A stretch of DNA of 64,000 bases from Nocardia sp. NBC_00508 (GTDB taxonomy: Bacteria > Actinomycetota > Actinomycetes > Mycobacteriales > Mycobacteriaceae): contig NZ_CP107852.1 of assembly GCF_036346875.1 (NCBI RefSeq), positions 1,922,001-1,986,000 of the forward strand, in the 5' to 3' direction. The notes beneath the pieces were generated by a model that saw only the letters and a program-made list of their open reading frames with translations, had not been told where the DNA came from and ran no database searches. How positions within the stretch are numbered: position 1 is the first letter of the stretch; each line of letters starts with the position of its first letter. Below, piece by piece: positions 33,332 through 42,472 of this stretch. The position numbers and the translations under genes are program-made.

Positions 33332-34162
33332 ATGTGCAGGTGGATGGCTTATTCAGGTGAGCCGATCCTGGCCGAGGAACTCTTGTTCCGGCCGAAGCAT
33401 TCGCTGATCGACCAGAGCCTGCACTCCCGGCTCGGCGCGACGACCACGAATGGCGACGGCTTCGGCATCGGCTGGTACGGCGTCGGCCCGCGACCGGCGG
33501 TGTTCAAGAACATCGAACCCGCATGGAACGACCGGAACCTGCGGGAGGTCGCGGGACAGGTGCGAACGCCGCTGTTCTTCGCGCATGTGCGCGCGTCGAC
33601 CGGCACCGCGGTGCAGCGCAGCAACTGCCACCCCTTCCGGTACGGACACTGGTTGTGGATGCACAACGGGGCGCTGCGCGGTTTCCACGACACCAAGCGC
33701 GACCTGATCACCGCGGTCGAGCCGTCCTTGTTCCCCGACATCGAGGGTTCTACCGACTCGGAGCTCCTGTTCTTTCTCGCGCTGACCTTCGGCCTGCGCG
33801 ATGACCCGCTCGGCGCGGTCGCCCGTGCGGTCGGCTTCGTCGAGGACGCCTGCCGCGCATACGACGTCGCCGCCCCGGTCCAGATGACCGTCGCGACCAC
33901 CGACGGCCGGTCGATGTGGTTCTTCCGTTACTCCAGCGAACGGCAGACACGGTCACTGTTCTACTCCACCGATATCGCCGCCCTGCGCGCGCTGCATCCC
34001 GAGGTCCAGGTTCTGTATCAGCTGGGCGAAGAAGCCCGATTCGTGGTCTCCGAGCCGCTGCGCGACCTCTCCGGGGCATGGAACGAAGTCCCGGAATCAG
34101 CGGCAGGCGTCGTCTATCCCGGCCACGACGAGATTCTCCCCTTCCAGCCGATCGCTCCGTGA
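33332..34162 (+). CDS. Class II glutamine amidotransferase (EgtC/YafJ type)
   Basis: 276 residues from ATG 33332; Cys2 directly after Met (MCRWMAYSGEP) is the N-terminal nucleophile after Met removal. Other class II marks: NGDGFGIGWYG, FFAHVRASTGTAVQRSNCHPF and MHNGALRGF. EgtC of this family cleaves gamma-glutamyl amides in ergothioneine synthesis, but no egtABDE genes are adjacent, so the substrate is uncertain. The frame is open upstream, but those residues do not resemble the family. No clear ribosome-binding site. Confidence 0.87.
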   Translation: MCRWMAYSGEPILAEELLFRPKHSLIDQSLHSRLGATTTNGDGFGIGWYGVGPRPAVFKNIEPAWNDRNLREVAGQVRTPLFFAHVRASTGTAVQRSNCHPFRYGHWLWMHNGALRGFHDTKRDLITAVEPSLFPDIEGSTDSELLFFLALTFGLRDDPLGAVARAVGFVEDACRAYDVAAPVQMTVATTDGRSMWFFRYSSERQTRSLFYSTDIAALRALHPEVQVLYQLGEEARFVVSEPLRDLSGAWNEVPESAAGVVYPGHDEILPFQPIAP

Positions 34163-34248
34163 GACTCGTCGGCTGATCGACCCTGCCACCACTCGGACCG
34201 TGGCGAGGCCTTTCCCACGTCCGCCTCGGCCGGTAGGGTGAACTCTTT

Positions 34249-35103
34249 GTGCGCGGCATACCGGAGGGGGACGGACAGCGTGCCGTCGGAGAACGATTTC
34301 GCAGCGCCGTCGCCCTCTACACCGCTCTGGTGGGCGCCGGATTCCGCAGGCAGTGGCAGTACAAACTGGCCATGTTCGCCGGACTGTTCACCAACAGCGT
34401 GTTCGGGTTCGTGCGCGCGGCCGTGCTGGTCGCCGCGGTCGACGCCGCCGGCGACTTCGGCGGCTACGACCAGGGCAGCATCGGCGCGTACGTGTGGCTC
34501 TCCCAGGGCCTGCTCGGTGCGGTGCAGTTCATGGGTCCGCTGGGTGAGCTGGACGATCGGGTGAAGAACGGCGATATCGCGATCGACTTCCTTCGCCCGG
34601 TCGACATCCAATGCGGTTATCTCGCCGACGATCTCGGGCGGGCCGTCTGCACCTTCCTGCCGCGCGGGGTACCGAGTGTCCTGGTGGGCACGCTCACCTT
34701 CGGCCTGGCGATGCCCGCCACGCCCGGACCCTACTTGCTCGGCATGGTGAGTGTGCTGCTGGCCGTGGTGGTTTCGTTCCTGTGCCGGTTCGTCGTGGTG
34801 CTGATCGGATTCTGGGTGGTCGAGACCCGCGGTATCCGCCTGCTGTACTACACCTCCGGCACGTTTCTGGCCGGACTCTTCGTGCCGGTGCACATGTTCC
34901 CGTCGTGGCTGGCCGCGGTGGCGGCGGCGACCCCCTTCCCGTCGATCCTGCAGGCGCCGGTCGACGTGCTCTCGGGGCGGATCACCGGAGCGGAGGCGTT
35001 CTCGGTCGTCGCCGTCCAGGCGTTCTGGGTGCTGGCGATCGGGATCGCCGGGCGCGTGCTGCTGGCCGCCGGGCGGCGCAGGCTGGAGGTGCAGGGTGGT
35101 TGA
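34249..35103 (+). CDS. ABC-2 type exporter permease 1
   Basis: 284 residues from GTG 34249, with six hydrophobic segments (for example FGLAMPATPGPYLLGMVSVLLAVVVSFLCRFVVVLIGFWVV). It belongs to the ABC-2/DUF990 permease class. It overlaps permease 2 by 8 bases, and the ATPase follows, giving a complete three-gene exporter. Substrate unknown. No lantibiotic or antibiotic biosynthesis genes are nearby, and no two-component system. Confidence 0.85.
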   Translation: MRGIPEGDGQRAVGERFRSAVALYTALVGAGFRRQWQYKLAMFAGLFTNSVFGFVRAAVLVAAVDAAGDFGGYDQGSIGAYVWLSQGLLGAVQFMGPLGELDDRVKNGDIAIDFLRPVDIQCGYLADDLGRAVCTFLPRGVPSVLVGTLTFGLAMPATPGPYLLGMVSVLLAVVVSFLCRFVVVLIGFWVVETRGIRLLYYTSGTFLAGLFVPVHMFPSWLAAVAAATPFPSILQAPVDVLSGRITGAEAFSVVAVQAFWVLAIGIAGRVLLAAGRRRLEVQGG

Positions 35104-35923
35104 GGTCGCCACGCCCCGCACCAGGTCTTGGTCGACACCTTATGTGGCGGTGTTGCGCTCCCGGATCCGTGCCCAGCGCAGCTACCGATTGTCGTTCGCG
35201 AGTGAGGTTGTCAGTGCGTTCGTGGTGGGACTGGTGGAGCTCGCCGAAGTGTGGCTGATCTTCCGTACCGCGCGGATACTCGGCGGGCTCGACCTGGACG
35301 CCGCGCTGCTGCTGTTCGGACTGAGCCACTCGAGTTTCGCGCTGTCCCAAGTGTTGTTCGGCCACCTCGACAATCTGCCTGCTCTGATCAGGCTGGGACA
35401 GCTCGACGCCTACCACCTGCGCCCGCAACCGCTGCTGCTGCAATTGATCACCAGCGACATCTCACTGCGCAGGTTCGCCCGCGCCTCGGTGTCGATCGTC
35501 GCGCTCGGAGTGGGTCTGGTGCGCAACGACATCGCCTGGGAGACGAGCACGGTCACACTGCTCACGCTGACGATCCTGGGCGGTATAGCCCTGTTCGGAG
35601 GGATGTTCGTCTGCGCCGCCGGGCTGCAGTTCTATCTGATCGACGGTTCCGAACTCACCAACAGCTTCACCTACGGCGGCTCGTTCGCCGCGACGCAACC
35701 GGCGTCGGTGTTTCCCACGCCGATGAAGCTGTTGTTCGGCTTCGCGATACCTGTTTCATTCACCGCCTACCTACCCACCCTCGCGCTACTGCGACTGCCC
35801 GGTCCGCCCCTGCTGCCCGCCTGGTTGGCCTGGCTGACTCCGGCCGCGGCGCTCTGGGTGTGGCTGCTGGCGCTGGTCTTGTGGCGGTCGGGCACACGGC
35901 ACTACCAGGGAGGCGGCGGATAG
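35096..35923 (+). CDS. ABC-2 type exporter permease 2
   Basis: 275 residues from GTG 35096, with six hydrophobic segments including LTLTILGGIALFGGMFVCAAGLQFYLI. A conserved feature is the late YGGSFAATQPASVFPTPMKLLFGFAIPVSFTAYLP, typical of the second DUF990-like permease in ABC-2 pairs (as in ABC-2 exporters of Streptomyces). The ATPase starts 3 bases after its stop. Confidence 0.85.
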   Translation: MVEVATPRTRSWSTPYVAVLRSRIRAQRSYRLSFASEVVSAFVVGLVELAEVWLIFRTARILGGLDLDAALLLFGLSHSSFALSQVLFGHLDNLPALIRLGQLDAYHLRPQPLLLQLITSDISLRRFARASVSIVALGVGLVRNDIAWETSTVTLLTLTILGGIALFGGMFVCAAGLQFYLIDGSELTNSFTYGGSFAATQPASVFPTPMKLLFGFAIPVSFTAYLPTLALLRLPGPPLLPAWLAWLTPAAALWVWLLALVLWRSGTRHYQGGGG

Positions 35924-35925
35924 GC

Positions 35926-36915
35926 ATGGCGCAGTCGGGGCGCGGGGAGGCGATCATCGACATGAACGATCTGACCAGGCAATTCACCCTGTACCGAAAG
36001 GATGGCCGCCGCTGGCGCCGACGACGCGAAATACTCACCGCGGTCGACCGGATGACCGTCCGGATCGAGCGCGGCGCCGCCGTCGGCTACATCGGCGCCA
36101 ATGGCGCGGGCAAGTCCACCACCATCAAGATGCTCACCGGCATCCTGGTACCCACCTCCGGCGCGGTGCGCACCTGCGGGCTGGACCCGGTGCGGCAGCG
36201 GCGTGAACTGGCCGGGCGGATCGGCGTGGTGTTCGGGCAACGCTCGCAGCTGTGGTGGGACCTGCCGCTGCGCGAATCGTTTTCGATCCTCGCCGCGATC
36301 CACCGGCTGGAGCCGGACGCCGCGCGCAAGCGCGCGCACGAGCTGATCGAGCAGCTGGAAATGGCCGACACCCTCGACACGCCGGTGCGGCAACTGTCGC
36401 TCGGCCAGCGCATGCGCGCGGAAGTTGCTGCGGCGCTGTTGCATTCGCCCGAGCTGGTGATACTGGACGAGCCGACGATCGGCCTCGACGTGCTGTCCAA
36501 GCAGCGTTTGCGCGAATTCCTCCGGGCCGAGCGGGCCGAACGCGGCACGACCCTACTGCTCACCACGCACGACATGGGCGACATCGAAAGGCTCTGTGGC
36601 CGTGTACTCGTCGTCGATCACGGACGCCTGGTGTACGACGGTTCGCTCACCGGCTTGGCGGCCACGGTCGGCGCCCGCCGAGTCCTGGTGGTCGACTTGG
36701 CCGAACCGGCGCCGGACTTCGACGATCTGCCCGCGGCCCAGCTGCTGAGCAGCGAAGGCAACGGCATGCGACAGCGGCTGGCCTTCGATCCGGAGCAGAT
36801 CACCGCCGCACAATTGCTTGCGGCCGTGTCCGATCGGGCCGAAGTACGGGATCTGTCGATCGAAGAGCCCGAGATCGAGGACGTGGTCCGCCGGATATAC
36901 GAATCCGCCCGCTGA
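35926..36915 (+). CDS. ABC exporter ATPase
   Basis: 329 residues from ATG 35926. Walker A GANGAGKSTT at about 60, Q-loop VVFGQRSQLWWDLPLRESF, signature LSLGQRMRAEVAAALLHSPELVILDEPTIGLD with Walker B, and H-loop TTHD. The signature is LSLGQ instead of LSGGQ, which is common in ABC-2 (DUF990-linked) ATPases. A C-terminal domain of about 90 residues follows. It powers the two preceding permeases. Its stop lies inside a terminator hairpin. Confidence 0.92.
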   Translation: MAQSGRGEAIIDMNDLTRQFTLYRKDGRRWRRRREILTAVDRMTVRIERGAAVGYIGANGAGKSTTIKMLTGILVPTSGAVRTCGLDPVRQRRELAGRIGVVFGQRSQLWWDLPLRESFSILAAIHRLEPDAARKRAHELIEQLEMADTLDTPVRQLSLGQRMRAEVAAALLHSPELVILDEPTIGLDVLSKQRLREFLRAERAERGTTLLLTTHDMGDIERLCGRVLVVDHGRLVYDGSLTGLAATVGARRVLVVDLAEPAPDFDDLPAAQLLSSEGNGMRQRLAFDPEQITAAQLLAAVSDRAEVRDLSIEEPEIEDVVRRIYESAR

Positions 36916-36931
36916 GCCGGCGGGCGGATTC
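36901..36931 (+). terminator. Terminator overlapping the ABC ATPase stop codon
   Basis: A 12-bp perfect stem (36901-36912 with 36920-36931); the TGA stop is in the loop. It also separates this operon from the convergent DUF4389 gene. Confidence 0.7.
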
Positions 36932-36952
36932 GGTGCGGGTCGGCATCCGGCT

Positions 36953-37624
36953 TCAGTCGGCTTCGCTTGCCCCTTGGTCGAGCCGGAAGGGCGGGTATTC
37001 GTCGCGCATCAGACTTGCGTACGCCTGGACGCGGATGATCCAGCGGTTGATGCCCATCACGAAGTCGTAGATGCCCTGCGGGTAGCGCGCGGTGAACAGC
37101 AACGCGACCAGCGCCACGATCAGCAGGATGCTCGTCAGCGGAATCGAGGCACCGCCCCAGTCGTCGCTCATCCCGACCGAGACGCCGCCGCTCACCATTG
37201 CGCCGACGATCAGGTAGTGCGGAATCGCCAGCAGCCACCATTTCACCAGCACCAAGCCGCGGTGCAGGGTGTCCGGATAGTCGATTTCCAGATCGGCCGG
37301 GTACTCCGCGCTCGGCTGCAAGCTGAACGGTGGGTACTTGTCGGTGCCGAGCACCGACAACGCGTAGAACGTGACCCGCCAGCCCCAGCGCATGACGCCG
37401 ACATTGAAGTCGAACAGCGCGCGCGGGTACTTGCCGGTGATCAGGATCGCGAAGAAGGCAACGATCGTGAGCACCAAGTACGCGACGTGTAGGAAGAACA
37501 GCACGATGTAGTGCGGGATGGCCAAGAGCCACTTGACCAGCCACATCCACCGCGACAGCCCCGGGTCCAGATCGCCCCGAACACGAATCGGGTTGGCCGG
37601 CACCACGGATTTCTCAGGTTCCAT
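36953..37624 (-). CDS. DUF4389 membrane protein
   Basis: 223 residues from ATG 37624 behind GGAAGGAG. Two copies of a DUF4389-like unit: WLVKWLLAIPHYIVLFFLHVAYLVLTIVAFFAILITGKYPRALFDFNVGVMRW, then VLVKWWLLAIPHYLIVGAM and ILLIVALVALLFTARYPQGIYDFVMGINRWIIRVQAY. Four membrane helices in total. The family is abundant in Mycobacteriales; function unknown. Monocistronic, convergent with the ABC exporter. Confidence 0.85.
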   Translation of the reverse strand: MEPEKSVVPANPIRVRGDLDPGLSRWMWLVKWLLAIPHYIVLFFLHVAYLVLTIVAFFAILITGKYPRALFDFNVGVMRWGWRVTFYALSVLGTDKYPPFSLQPSAEYPADLEIDYPDTLHRGLVLVKWWLLAIPHYLIVGAMVSGGVSVGMSDDWGGASIPLTSILLIVALVALLFTARYPQGIYDFVMGINRWIIRVQAYASLMRDEYPPFRLDQGASEAD

Positions 37625-37886
37625 GATCGATACTCCTTCCGGTTGTTTGTGATCCACGCCACAAACAGTGCGGTATGCCCTGATTGTGGCGTATCCGGCC
37701 ATTCAGAAACGGCACCATCCGATACCGACACGCCAACGAAACGGTGCATCACGGCGTGGCGCGGGCCTGCTCCTGCCACAGGCGCGCGCCGTGCCGCCCA
37801 GTTCAGGCAGCGCCGCCGGCATGGCCGCGAATTGCACTACGCCAGGGCGGCATGGATACTGGCCGATGTTTTGACCAATCACGTTG

Positions 37887-37899
37887 ATACCGGGGGTAT
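37887..37899 (+). promoter_or_regulatory. CsoR/RicR-like palindrome upstream of the lipoprotein and lpqS genes
   Basis: ATACC-GGG-GGTAT, a perfect 13-bp inverted repeat, lies 9 bases before the lipoprotein start. It overlaps the position expected for the -10 of a promoter with TTGACC at 37871. Copper-sensing CsoR-family repressors bind ATACC...GGTAT-type palindromes, and the downstream genes are relatives of the mycobacterial copper-induced lpqS locus. Confidence 0.5.
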
Positions 37900-37907
37900 T
37901 TTCGACC

Positions 37908-38201
37908 ATGCGCAGGTCGCGTCCTATGGTGCTGATCGTCGGTGCGCTGATGATCGCAGTGCTGGTGTTGACCATGAGCGGATGCGCGAGCAAGAAGCGA
38001 CGGCATTCGACGTCGTCGCGGCCCGCGGCCACCTCGACGGCGCAGCAGCAGCCATTCCGGGACTGCGCCGAGGCATGGAAGGCGGGAAAGGCGCCGGTGC
38101 GGCGCGCCGACAGCGGCTACTCGATCCAGCTCGACCGGCTGGACGGCACAGAAGACGGCACGGCGTGCGCGGCGCGGCCCACCATCGTCCCGACCCGCTG
38201 A
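37908..38201 (+). CDS. Excalibur-domain lipoprotein
   Basis: 97 residues from ATG 37908; an earlier ATG at 37884 overlaps the palindrome. The signal is MRRSRPMVLIVGALMIAVLVL followed by lipobox MSGC with Cys26 as the lipidated residue. After a Ser/Thr/Gln linker comes an excalibur-like domain: FRDCAEAWKAGKAPVRRADSGYS...LDGTEDGTAC. The usual DxDxDG calcium loop is disrupted by an inserted Gly-Thr-Glu, so metal preference may have changed. It probably heads the lpqS-cysK2 cluster; anchored on the outer face of the membrane. Confidence 0.7.
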   Translation: MRRSRPMVLIVGALMIAVLVLTMSGCASKKRRHSTSSRPAATSTAQQQPFRDCAEAWKAGKAPVRRADSGYSIQLDRLDGTEDGTACAARPTIVPTR

Positions 38202-38235
38202 GCCTGCTGCGGACCGACTTGTACCATCGGAAAGT

Positions 38236-38652
38236 GTGATGTTCGGTGCGCTGCGGCTACCGGTGACCCGGATCGTCGTTGCCCTCGCATTCACCGCCTG
38301 GGTTGTCGCGATGGCGGTGCCGCAGTGCCATGTCTTCCCCCACGCCGCCGCACCGCACGCGCACATCGAAGCGTCCGGGCCAACCATGGCTTCCGCCGCG
38401 TCCCCCGCGATACTCACCGACCGGCACCAGCATGCCGCGCAGCCGGACCGGCATATGCCCGCCGACGCGGTGCTCGCCGCCCTGCCACGTGCCGTATCGC
38501 TGCTGGTATTGCTGCTGATCGCGGCTGCTGTGGTGCTGGTGGCCGCGCCTGCGGCCACGCTGGGAGGCGGTGTGCGCGCGCCTCCGGTGGCGCTGCTGCC
38601 CGTGTGTAGGGGCAGGGAAACACTCACTCGATTCGGTATCGATCGGAACTGA
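38236..38652 (+). CDS. lpqS: LpqS-like copper-responsive exported protein
   Basis: 138 residues. The hydrophobic N-terminus ([19 protein letters not shown]) is followed by a His-rich segment ([32 protein letters not shown]) able to bind copper, a second hydrophobic stretch and the C-terminal [13 protein letters not shown]. The APP...GR..LTRF tail and the downstream cysK2-MFS order match M. tuberculosis lpqS (Rv0847), a RicR-regulated copper gene. It lacks a strict lipobox, so may be membrane-anchored by its helices. Confidence 0.68.
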   Translation: MMFGALRLPVTRIVVALAFTAWVVAMAVPQCHVFPHAAAPHAHIEASGPTMASAASPAILTDRHQHAAQPDRHMPADAVLAALPRAVSLLVLLLIAAAVVLVAAPAATLGGGVRAPPVALLPVCRGRETLTRFGIDRN

Positions 38653-38759
38653 TCGGCCAGCGTCAGGCCGGAGCCTGCCGGGGCCCGGCCGGTGTTCGTG
38701 CGACATCCGCACTCACACCGTCGCTGCACGCAGCGACCGCACAGAATCGACGATTCCCC

Positions 38760-39947
38760 ATGACTTCTGCGCTGCAGAACCCGGCTGTGCCGAATCCCGC
38801 TCCACGCGAATCGGATACGGCACCGTCGACCCCGCTGTCGAGCCCCGCCAGTCTCTTGACGGCCGCCCACCGTTGCCCGCGTCCGGCAACCATGGTGGGC
38901 AACACGCCGGTCCTCTGGATCACCGAACCACTCGGCGCCGCAACAGAACCGGACGGCCGCGGCTTCTGGGCGAAGCTGGAGGGCGCCAATCCCGGCGGCA
39001 TGAAGGACCGGCCCGCCCTGCACATGGTCGAACGCGCCGCCGCGCGCGGCGAGCTCGCACCGGGCGCCCCGATCATCGAATCCACCAGCGGCACTCTGGG
39101 TTTGGGACTGGCGCTGGCGGGCATGGTGCATCACCATCCGGTCACGGTGGTCACCGACCCCGGCCTGGAGCCGCTCATGCGCCACATGCTCGCGGCCTAC
39201 GGCGCCACGGTGGAGCTGGTCACCGAACCGCACCAGGCAGGCGGCTGGCAGCAGGCGCGCCGCGACCGCGTCGCCGAACTCCTGGCCCAGGATCCGCGGG
39301 CGTGGTGCCCCGACCAGTACCGTAATCCCGACAACCGCGACGCCTACGAAACGCTGGCCCTCGAGCTGGTCGCTCAGTTGGGGCGGATCGATGTGCTGGT
39401 CTGTTCGGTCGGCACCGGCGGTCATTCCGCCGGGATCGCGCGCACCCTGCGGCGGTATTTCCCGCATCTGCGGTTGATCGGCGTGGACACCGTCGCCTCC
39501 ACGATCTTCGGCCAGCCCGCAGGCCCGCGGCTGATGCGCGGTCTCGGCTCGAGCATCCATCCGGACAACGTCGACTACCCGGCGTTCGACGAAGTCCACT
39601 GGGTCGCGCCCGCGGAGGCGGTGTGGGCCTGCCGCCGACTCGCCGCGACACACCATGCCAGCGGCGGGTGGAGCGTCGGCGCGGTCGCGCTGGTGGCGGG
39701 CTGGCTGGCCCGCACCGGCGACCCGGACACCCGGATCGCCGCCGTCTTCCCTGACGGTCCACTGCGCTACTTCGACACCGTGTACAGCGACGATTACTGC
39801 CGCGCGCACGGCTTGCTCGGCATGGAACCGCCATCAGCACCGCTGCGCATCGCACATCCGTCCGACGCCGTCGTCGACTCCTGGGCCCGGTGCACGACGG
39901 TCACCGATCCCCGCGCCGGCGCCCCCACCGGGGAGCGGGCACGATGA
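38760..39947 (+). CDS. cysK2: S-sulfocysteine synthase / cysteine synthase-like CysK2
   Basis: 395 residues. PLP Lys82 in [16 protein letters not shown], substrate loop [12 protein letters not shown] and phosphate-binding [11 protein letters not shown]. tuberculosis CysK2 (Rv0848) makes S-sulfocysteine from O-phosphoserine and thiosulfate and is linked to stress and sulfur signalling. The N-terminal ~40 residues and the C-terminal ~30 are extensions over CysK. It follows lpqS and overlaps the MFS gene by 4 bases (ATGA), the same order as Rv0847-Rv0849. Confidence 0.88.
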   Translation: MTSALQNPAVPNPAPRESDTAPSTPLSSPASLLTAAHRCPRPATMVGNTPVLWITEPLGAATEPDGRGFWAKLEGANPGGMKDRPALHMVERAAARGELAPGAPIIESTSGTLGLGLALAGMVHHHPVTVVTDPGLEPLMRHMLAAYGATVELVTEPHQAGGWQQARRDRVAELLAQDPRAWCPDQYRNPDNRDAYETLALELVAQLGRIDVLVCSVGTGGHSAGIARTLRRYFPHLRLIGVDTVASTIFGQPAGPRLMRGLGSSIHPDNVDYPAFDEVHWVAPAEAVWACRRLAATHHASGGWSVGAVALVAGWLARTGDPDTRIAAVFPDGPLRYFDTVYSDDYCRAHGLLGMEPPSAPLRIAHPSDAVVDSWARCTTVTDPRAGAPTGERAR

Positions 39948-41185
39948 CCGAACTGCTCACCACCTACCGCGGCTTCAACCGGCCGAGCCGCATGCTGATG
40001 ATCAACCAGTTCGCCATCAACACCGGCTTCTACATGCTGATGCCCTACCTGGCCGGCTACCTGGCGGGCCCGCTCGGCCTGGCCGGGTGGGCGGTCGGGC
40101 TGGTGCTCGGCGTCCGCAACTTCGCTCAGCAAGGCATGTTCCTGCTCGGTGGAACACTGGCAGATCGACTCGGCTACAAACCGCTCATCGTGGCCGGCTG
40201 CCTGCTGCGCACCGGCGGTTTCGCACTGCTGACCATCGCGAATTCGCTGCCCGCGCTGCTGATCGCGGCGGCGGCGACCGGCTTCGCCGGCGCGCTGTTC
40301 AACCCCGCGGTCCGTGCGTATCTGGCGGTGGATTCGCAGCCGCGGCGGGTGGAGGCGTTCGCTGTGTTCAACGTCTTCTATCAGGCGGGCATCCTGTTCG
40401 GCCCGATCGTCGGGCTCGCGCTGATGGCCGTGGACTTCCGCGCCACCGCCACGGGCGCCGCGGTGGTCTTCGGTGCGTTGACCCTGGCACAGCTGCGGGC
40501 CCTGCCGCAGCACACGGCCGAGCCGAAAACCGCTACGGTACTGGACGATTGGCGCGTCGTACTGGCCAACCGACCGTTCCTGCTGTTCGCCGCCGCGATG
40601 ATCAGCTCCTCGGTGCTGGCCTTCCAGGTGTATCTGGCGTTGCCCGTGCACGCTGCGCGGATCGTCGGTGCGGACTCGGCGACCGCGCTGATGACGGCGG
40701 TGTTCGTGTTGTCCGGGGTGATCGCGATCGCCGGGCAACTGCGCATCACCCGCTGGTTCGGGCAGCGCTGGGGTCGCGTGGACAGCCTGGCACGCGGCAT
40801 GGCGATACTCGCGTCGGCGTTCCTGCCGCTGCTGTCGGTGCCGGGCATCGGCCTCGGCGTGTGGCCCGCGGTCGGCGCCCTGCTGCTGACCGCCGCGGTG
40901 CTGGGAGTCGGTGCGGCAGCGGTGTTTCCGTTCGAGATGGACACCGTGGTCGCGCTGTCGGGCAACCGCCTGGTGGCGACGCACTACGGCGTCTACAACA
41001 CCATCGTCGGCATCGGCATCCTGATCGGAAACCTTGGCATCGGAACGCTTCTGGATGCCACTCGCGACGCGGGGATGAGCGCCCTGGCTTGGGCGGCGCT
41101 TGCCGCCGTCGGCCTGATCGCCGCGGCCGGCCTGTTCAGGCTCGCTCGTTCCGGGCGATTGGACGAACCGATCGCGGCAGGCTGA
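39944..41185 (+). CDS. MFS transporter of the cysK2 operon (Rv0849 type)
   Basis: 413 residues with 12 predicted membrane helices; motif A-like [17 protein letters not shown] follows helix 2. The start ATGACCGAACTG overlaps the cysK2 stop. Rv0849, its counterpart, is a putative drug/siderophore-like exporter in the copper-responsive RicR group. A reasonable guess is export of S-sulfocysteine or a related sulfur compound, but nothing in the sequence proves it. A bulged hairpin follows the stop. Confidence 0.87.
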   Translation: MTELLTTYRGFNRPSRMLMINQFAINTGFYMLMPYLAGYLAGPLGLAGWAVGLVLGVRNFAQQGMFLLGGTLADRLGYKPLIVAGCLLRTGGFALLTIANSLPALLIAAAATGFAGALFNPAVRAYLAVDSQPRRVEAFAVFNVFYQAGILFGPIVGLALMAVDFRATATGAAVVFGALTLAQLRALPQHTAEPKTATVLDDWRVVLANRPFLLFAAAMISSSVLAFQVYLALPVHAARIVGADSATALMTAVFVLSGVIAIAGQLRITRWFGQRWGRVDSLARGMAILASAFLPLLSVPGIGLGVWPAVGALLLTAAVLGVGAAAVFPFEMDTVVALSGNRLVATHYGVYNTIVGIGILIGNLGIGTLLDATRDAGMSALAWAALAAVGLIAAAGLFRLARSGRLDEPIAAG

Positions 41186-41191
41186 CCGATC

Positions 41192-41223
41192 GACCGCCCC
41201 GGATGCCCGCCATCCGGGCGGTC
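41192..41223. terminator. Convergent-gene hairpin
   Basis: A 13-bp stem with one bulged C (41192-41205 with 41211-41223) lies between the MFS stop and the stop of the convergent 41226 gene. Confidence 0.65.
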
Positions 41224-41225
41224 GG

Positions 41226-41597
41226 TCAAGCCGGTCCGTTCGACTGTGCCGAATACAGACTGACCTCGCCGTCCTCGCTGAGAAAAGCGTTGACCAGCAT
41301 GGTGCGGGTGGCGCGGAGCTCATCCTGGTCCGGCGCGGCGGTGGTGATGGAGATCTGCGGGATGACCGCCCAGTTGACCACGTAGCGCTCCGGCGGGCCA
41401 TCGTCGTCGGACAGCCGGGCGAGGCGGAAGACAGACACGGTCTTGCGGACGACGAGCGTGCGCACGACTTCCGCGATTCGCTCAGGGTCTTCCAGCGCGA
41501 ACATGAACCCGAATGTCAGCTCGGGCGATGACACGTAGGCGGGCACGAACACCGAGGCTAGCCGATCGGACCGGCACGCGCAGCCGCCGCAATCCAT
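41226..41597 (-). CDS. Conserved protein of unknown function
   Basis: Up to 123 residues; the true start could be the GTG giving VFVPAYVSSPELTFGFMF, since the first 15 codons (MDCGGCACRSD) look unlike the rest. The body has a beta-strand-rich look (TVSVFRLARLSDDDGPPERYVVNWAVIPQISITTAAPDQDEL). No membrane helix, no motif that I recognise. Convergent with the MFS gene and separated by a terminator, so it is its own transcription unit. Confidence 0.55.
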   Translation of the reverse strand: MDCGGCACRSDRLASVFVPAYVSSPELTFGFMFALEDPERIAEVVRTLVVRKTVSVFRLARLSDDDGPPERYVVNWAVIPQISITTAAPDQDELRATRTMLVNAFLSEDGEVSLYSAQSNGPA

Positions 41598-41920
41598 CGG
41601 TTTGCCACTGATGCGCTCCGGCTATTCGCGCCGCTGCGCAACGTTCCCGGGCAGCGGGTGACCCAGCCGTAACGGAACATAACGATTTCCCGGCAGCTTT
41701 CGGATTCGCACATCACCCTATTGCGCGGATTCGACTACCGCGCTTTCCTGAAAGTGTCCCGATTTCTCGGACCGTCTTCTCTCGCATCGTCGCGGATTTC
41801 CCGGTTTCTCTGCCGTGCTGTGGACGGTGGGATGGCCATCCGGGTGCGGGACTGCGCCGGAGCCGAGGGGCGGCCCCTCCCTGAATCCCCCTCGGCCCTG
41901 GCGTAACCAGGATTCTGATC
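41598..41920. other. 323-base intergenic region upstream of the DUF4254 gene
   Basis: No gene seen. Near 41850-41895 a GCCGAGGGG/CCCCTCGGC hairpin lies just before the DUF4254 start and could act as a leader structure. The middle is relatively AT-rich (TTTCCCGG repeats), suggesting promoters for both flanking divergent genes. Confidence 0.4.
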
Positions 41921-42472
41921 ATGTCGCAGGGGTATGTCATGCCAACCCAATACGCTCAACGCAGTTTCGGAGCCGATGAACTCCCGCCGGCCGCCGCGCT
42001 GCTTCGCGCATTCCGTGCACCCGACGACGCCGACCGGCACCGGCACGACGTGCTGCAGGCCGCGCAAGAGCTCGTCGAATGCCATGATCGACGACACCGG
42101 GCGCTCGAGCGGGCACACGCGCCCGGAGCCGCCAGTACGCACGTCGCGGTCTGCACTCAACTGGTCGAGGGTATCGATGCGGAACGCGCCGAGTGGATCG
42201 GACGCATAGACGCCTGGGTCGATGCGCACATTCAACACCGCGCGGGCGCCTCGCTGCACACGGAGACGCTGGGGGCGGTCATCGATCGCATCGCGGAGAA
42301 ATGGGTTGCCGCCCAATATTCTTTGGGCGGCATGGTCACGATGCGGCCACATCCACTGCAGGTGGACGGGGAAGCTCACCTGCAGTGGACCAAGCTCGCC
42401 GAGCTGATCGACGGCTACCAGGATCTGATCACCGACGTCATCGAACACCGGCGCCGGTTGCCGGTGTGGTGA
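41921..42472 (+). CDS. DUF4254 protein
   Basis: 183 residues from ATG 41921 (AGGA upstream; a second ATG seven codons later is possible). Mostly helical, with LVECHDRRHRALERAH, DAERAEWIGRIDAWVDAHI and the C-terminal HTETLGAVIDRIAEKWVAAQYSL typical of DUF4254. The family is widespread in actinobacteria and its role is unknown. Its stop is exactly adjacent to the stop of the minus-strand gene at 42473. Confidence 0.8.
   Translation: MSQGYVMPTQYAQRSFGADELPPAAALLRAFRAPDDADRHRHDVLQAAQELVECHDRRHRALERAHAPGAASTHVAVCTQLVEGIDAERAEWIGRIDAWVDAHIQHRAGASLHTETLGAVIDRIAEKWVAAQYSLGGMVTMRPHPLQVDGEAHLQWTKLAELIDGYQDLITDVIEHRRRLPVW

Noticed and set aside
34249..36915. Antibiotic or lantibiotic export cluster
   Set aside because: ABC-2 genes are complete but no biosynthetic, precursor or sensor genes flank them, so substrate left open.
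39655..41401. Long frames on both strands over the cysK2 and MFS genes
   Set aside because: Low-complexity Arg/Ala/Gly translations; the real frames carry PLP and MFS motifs.
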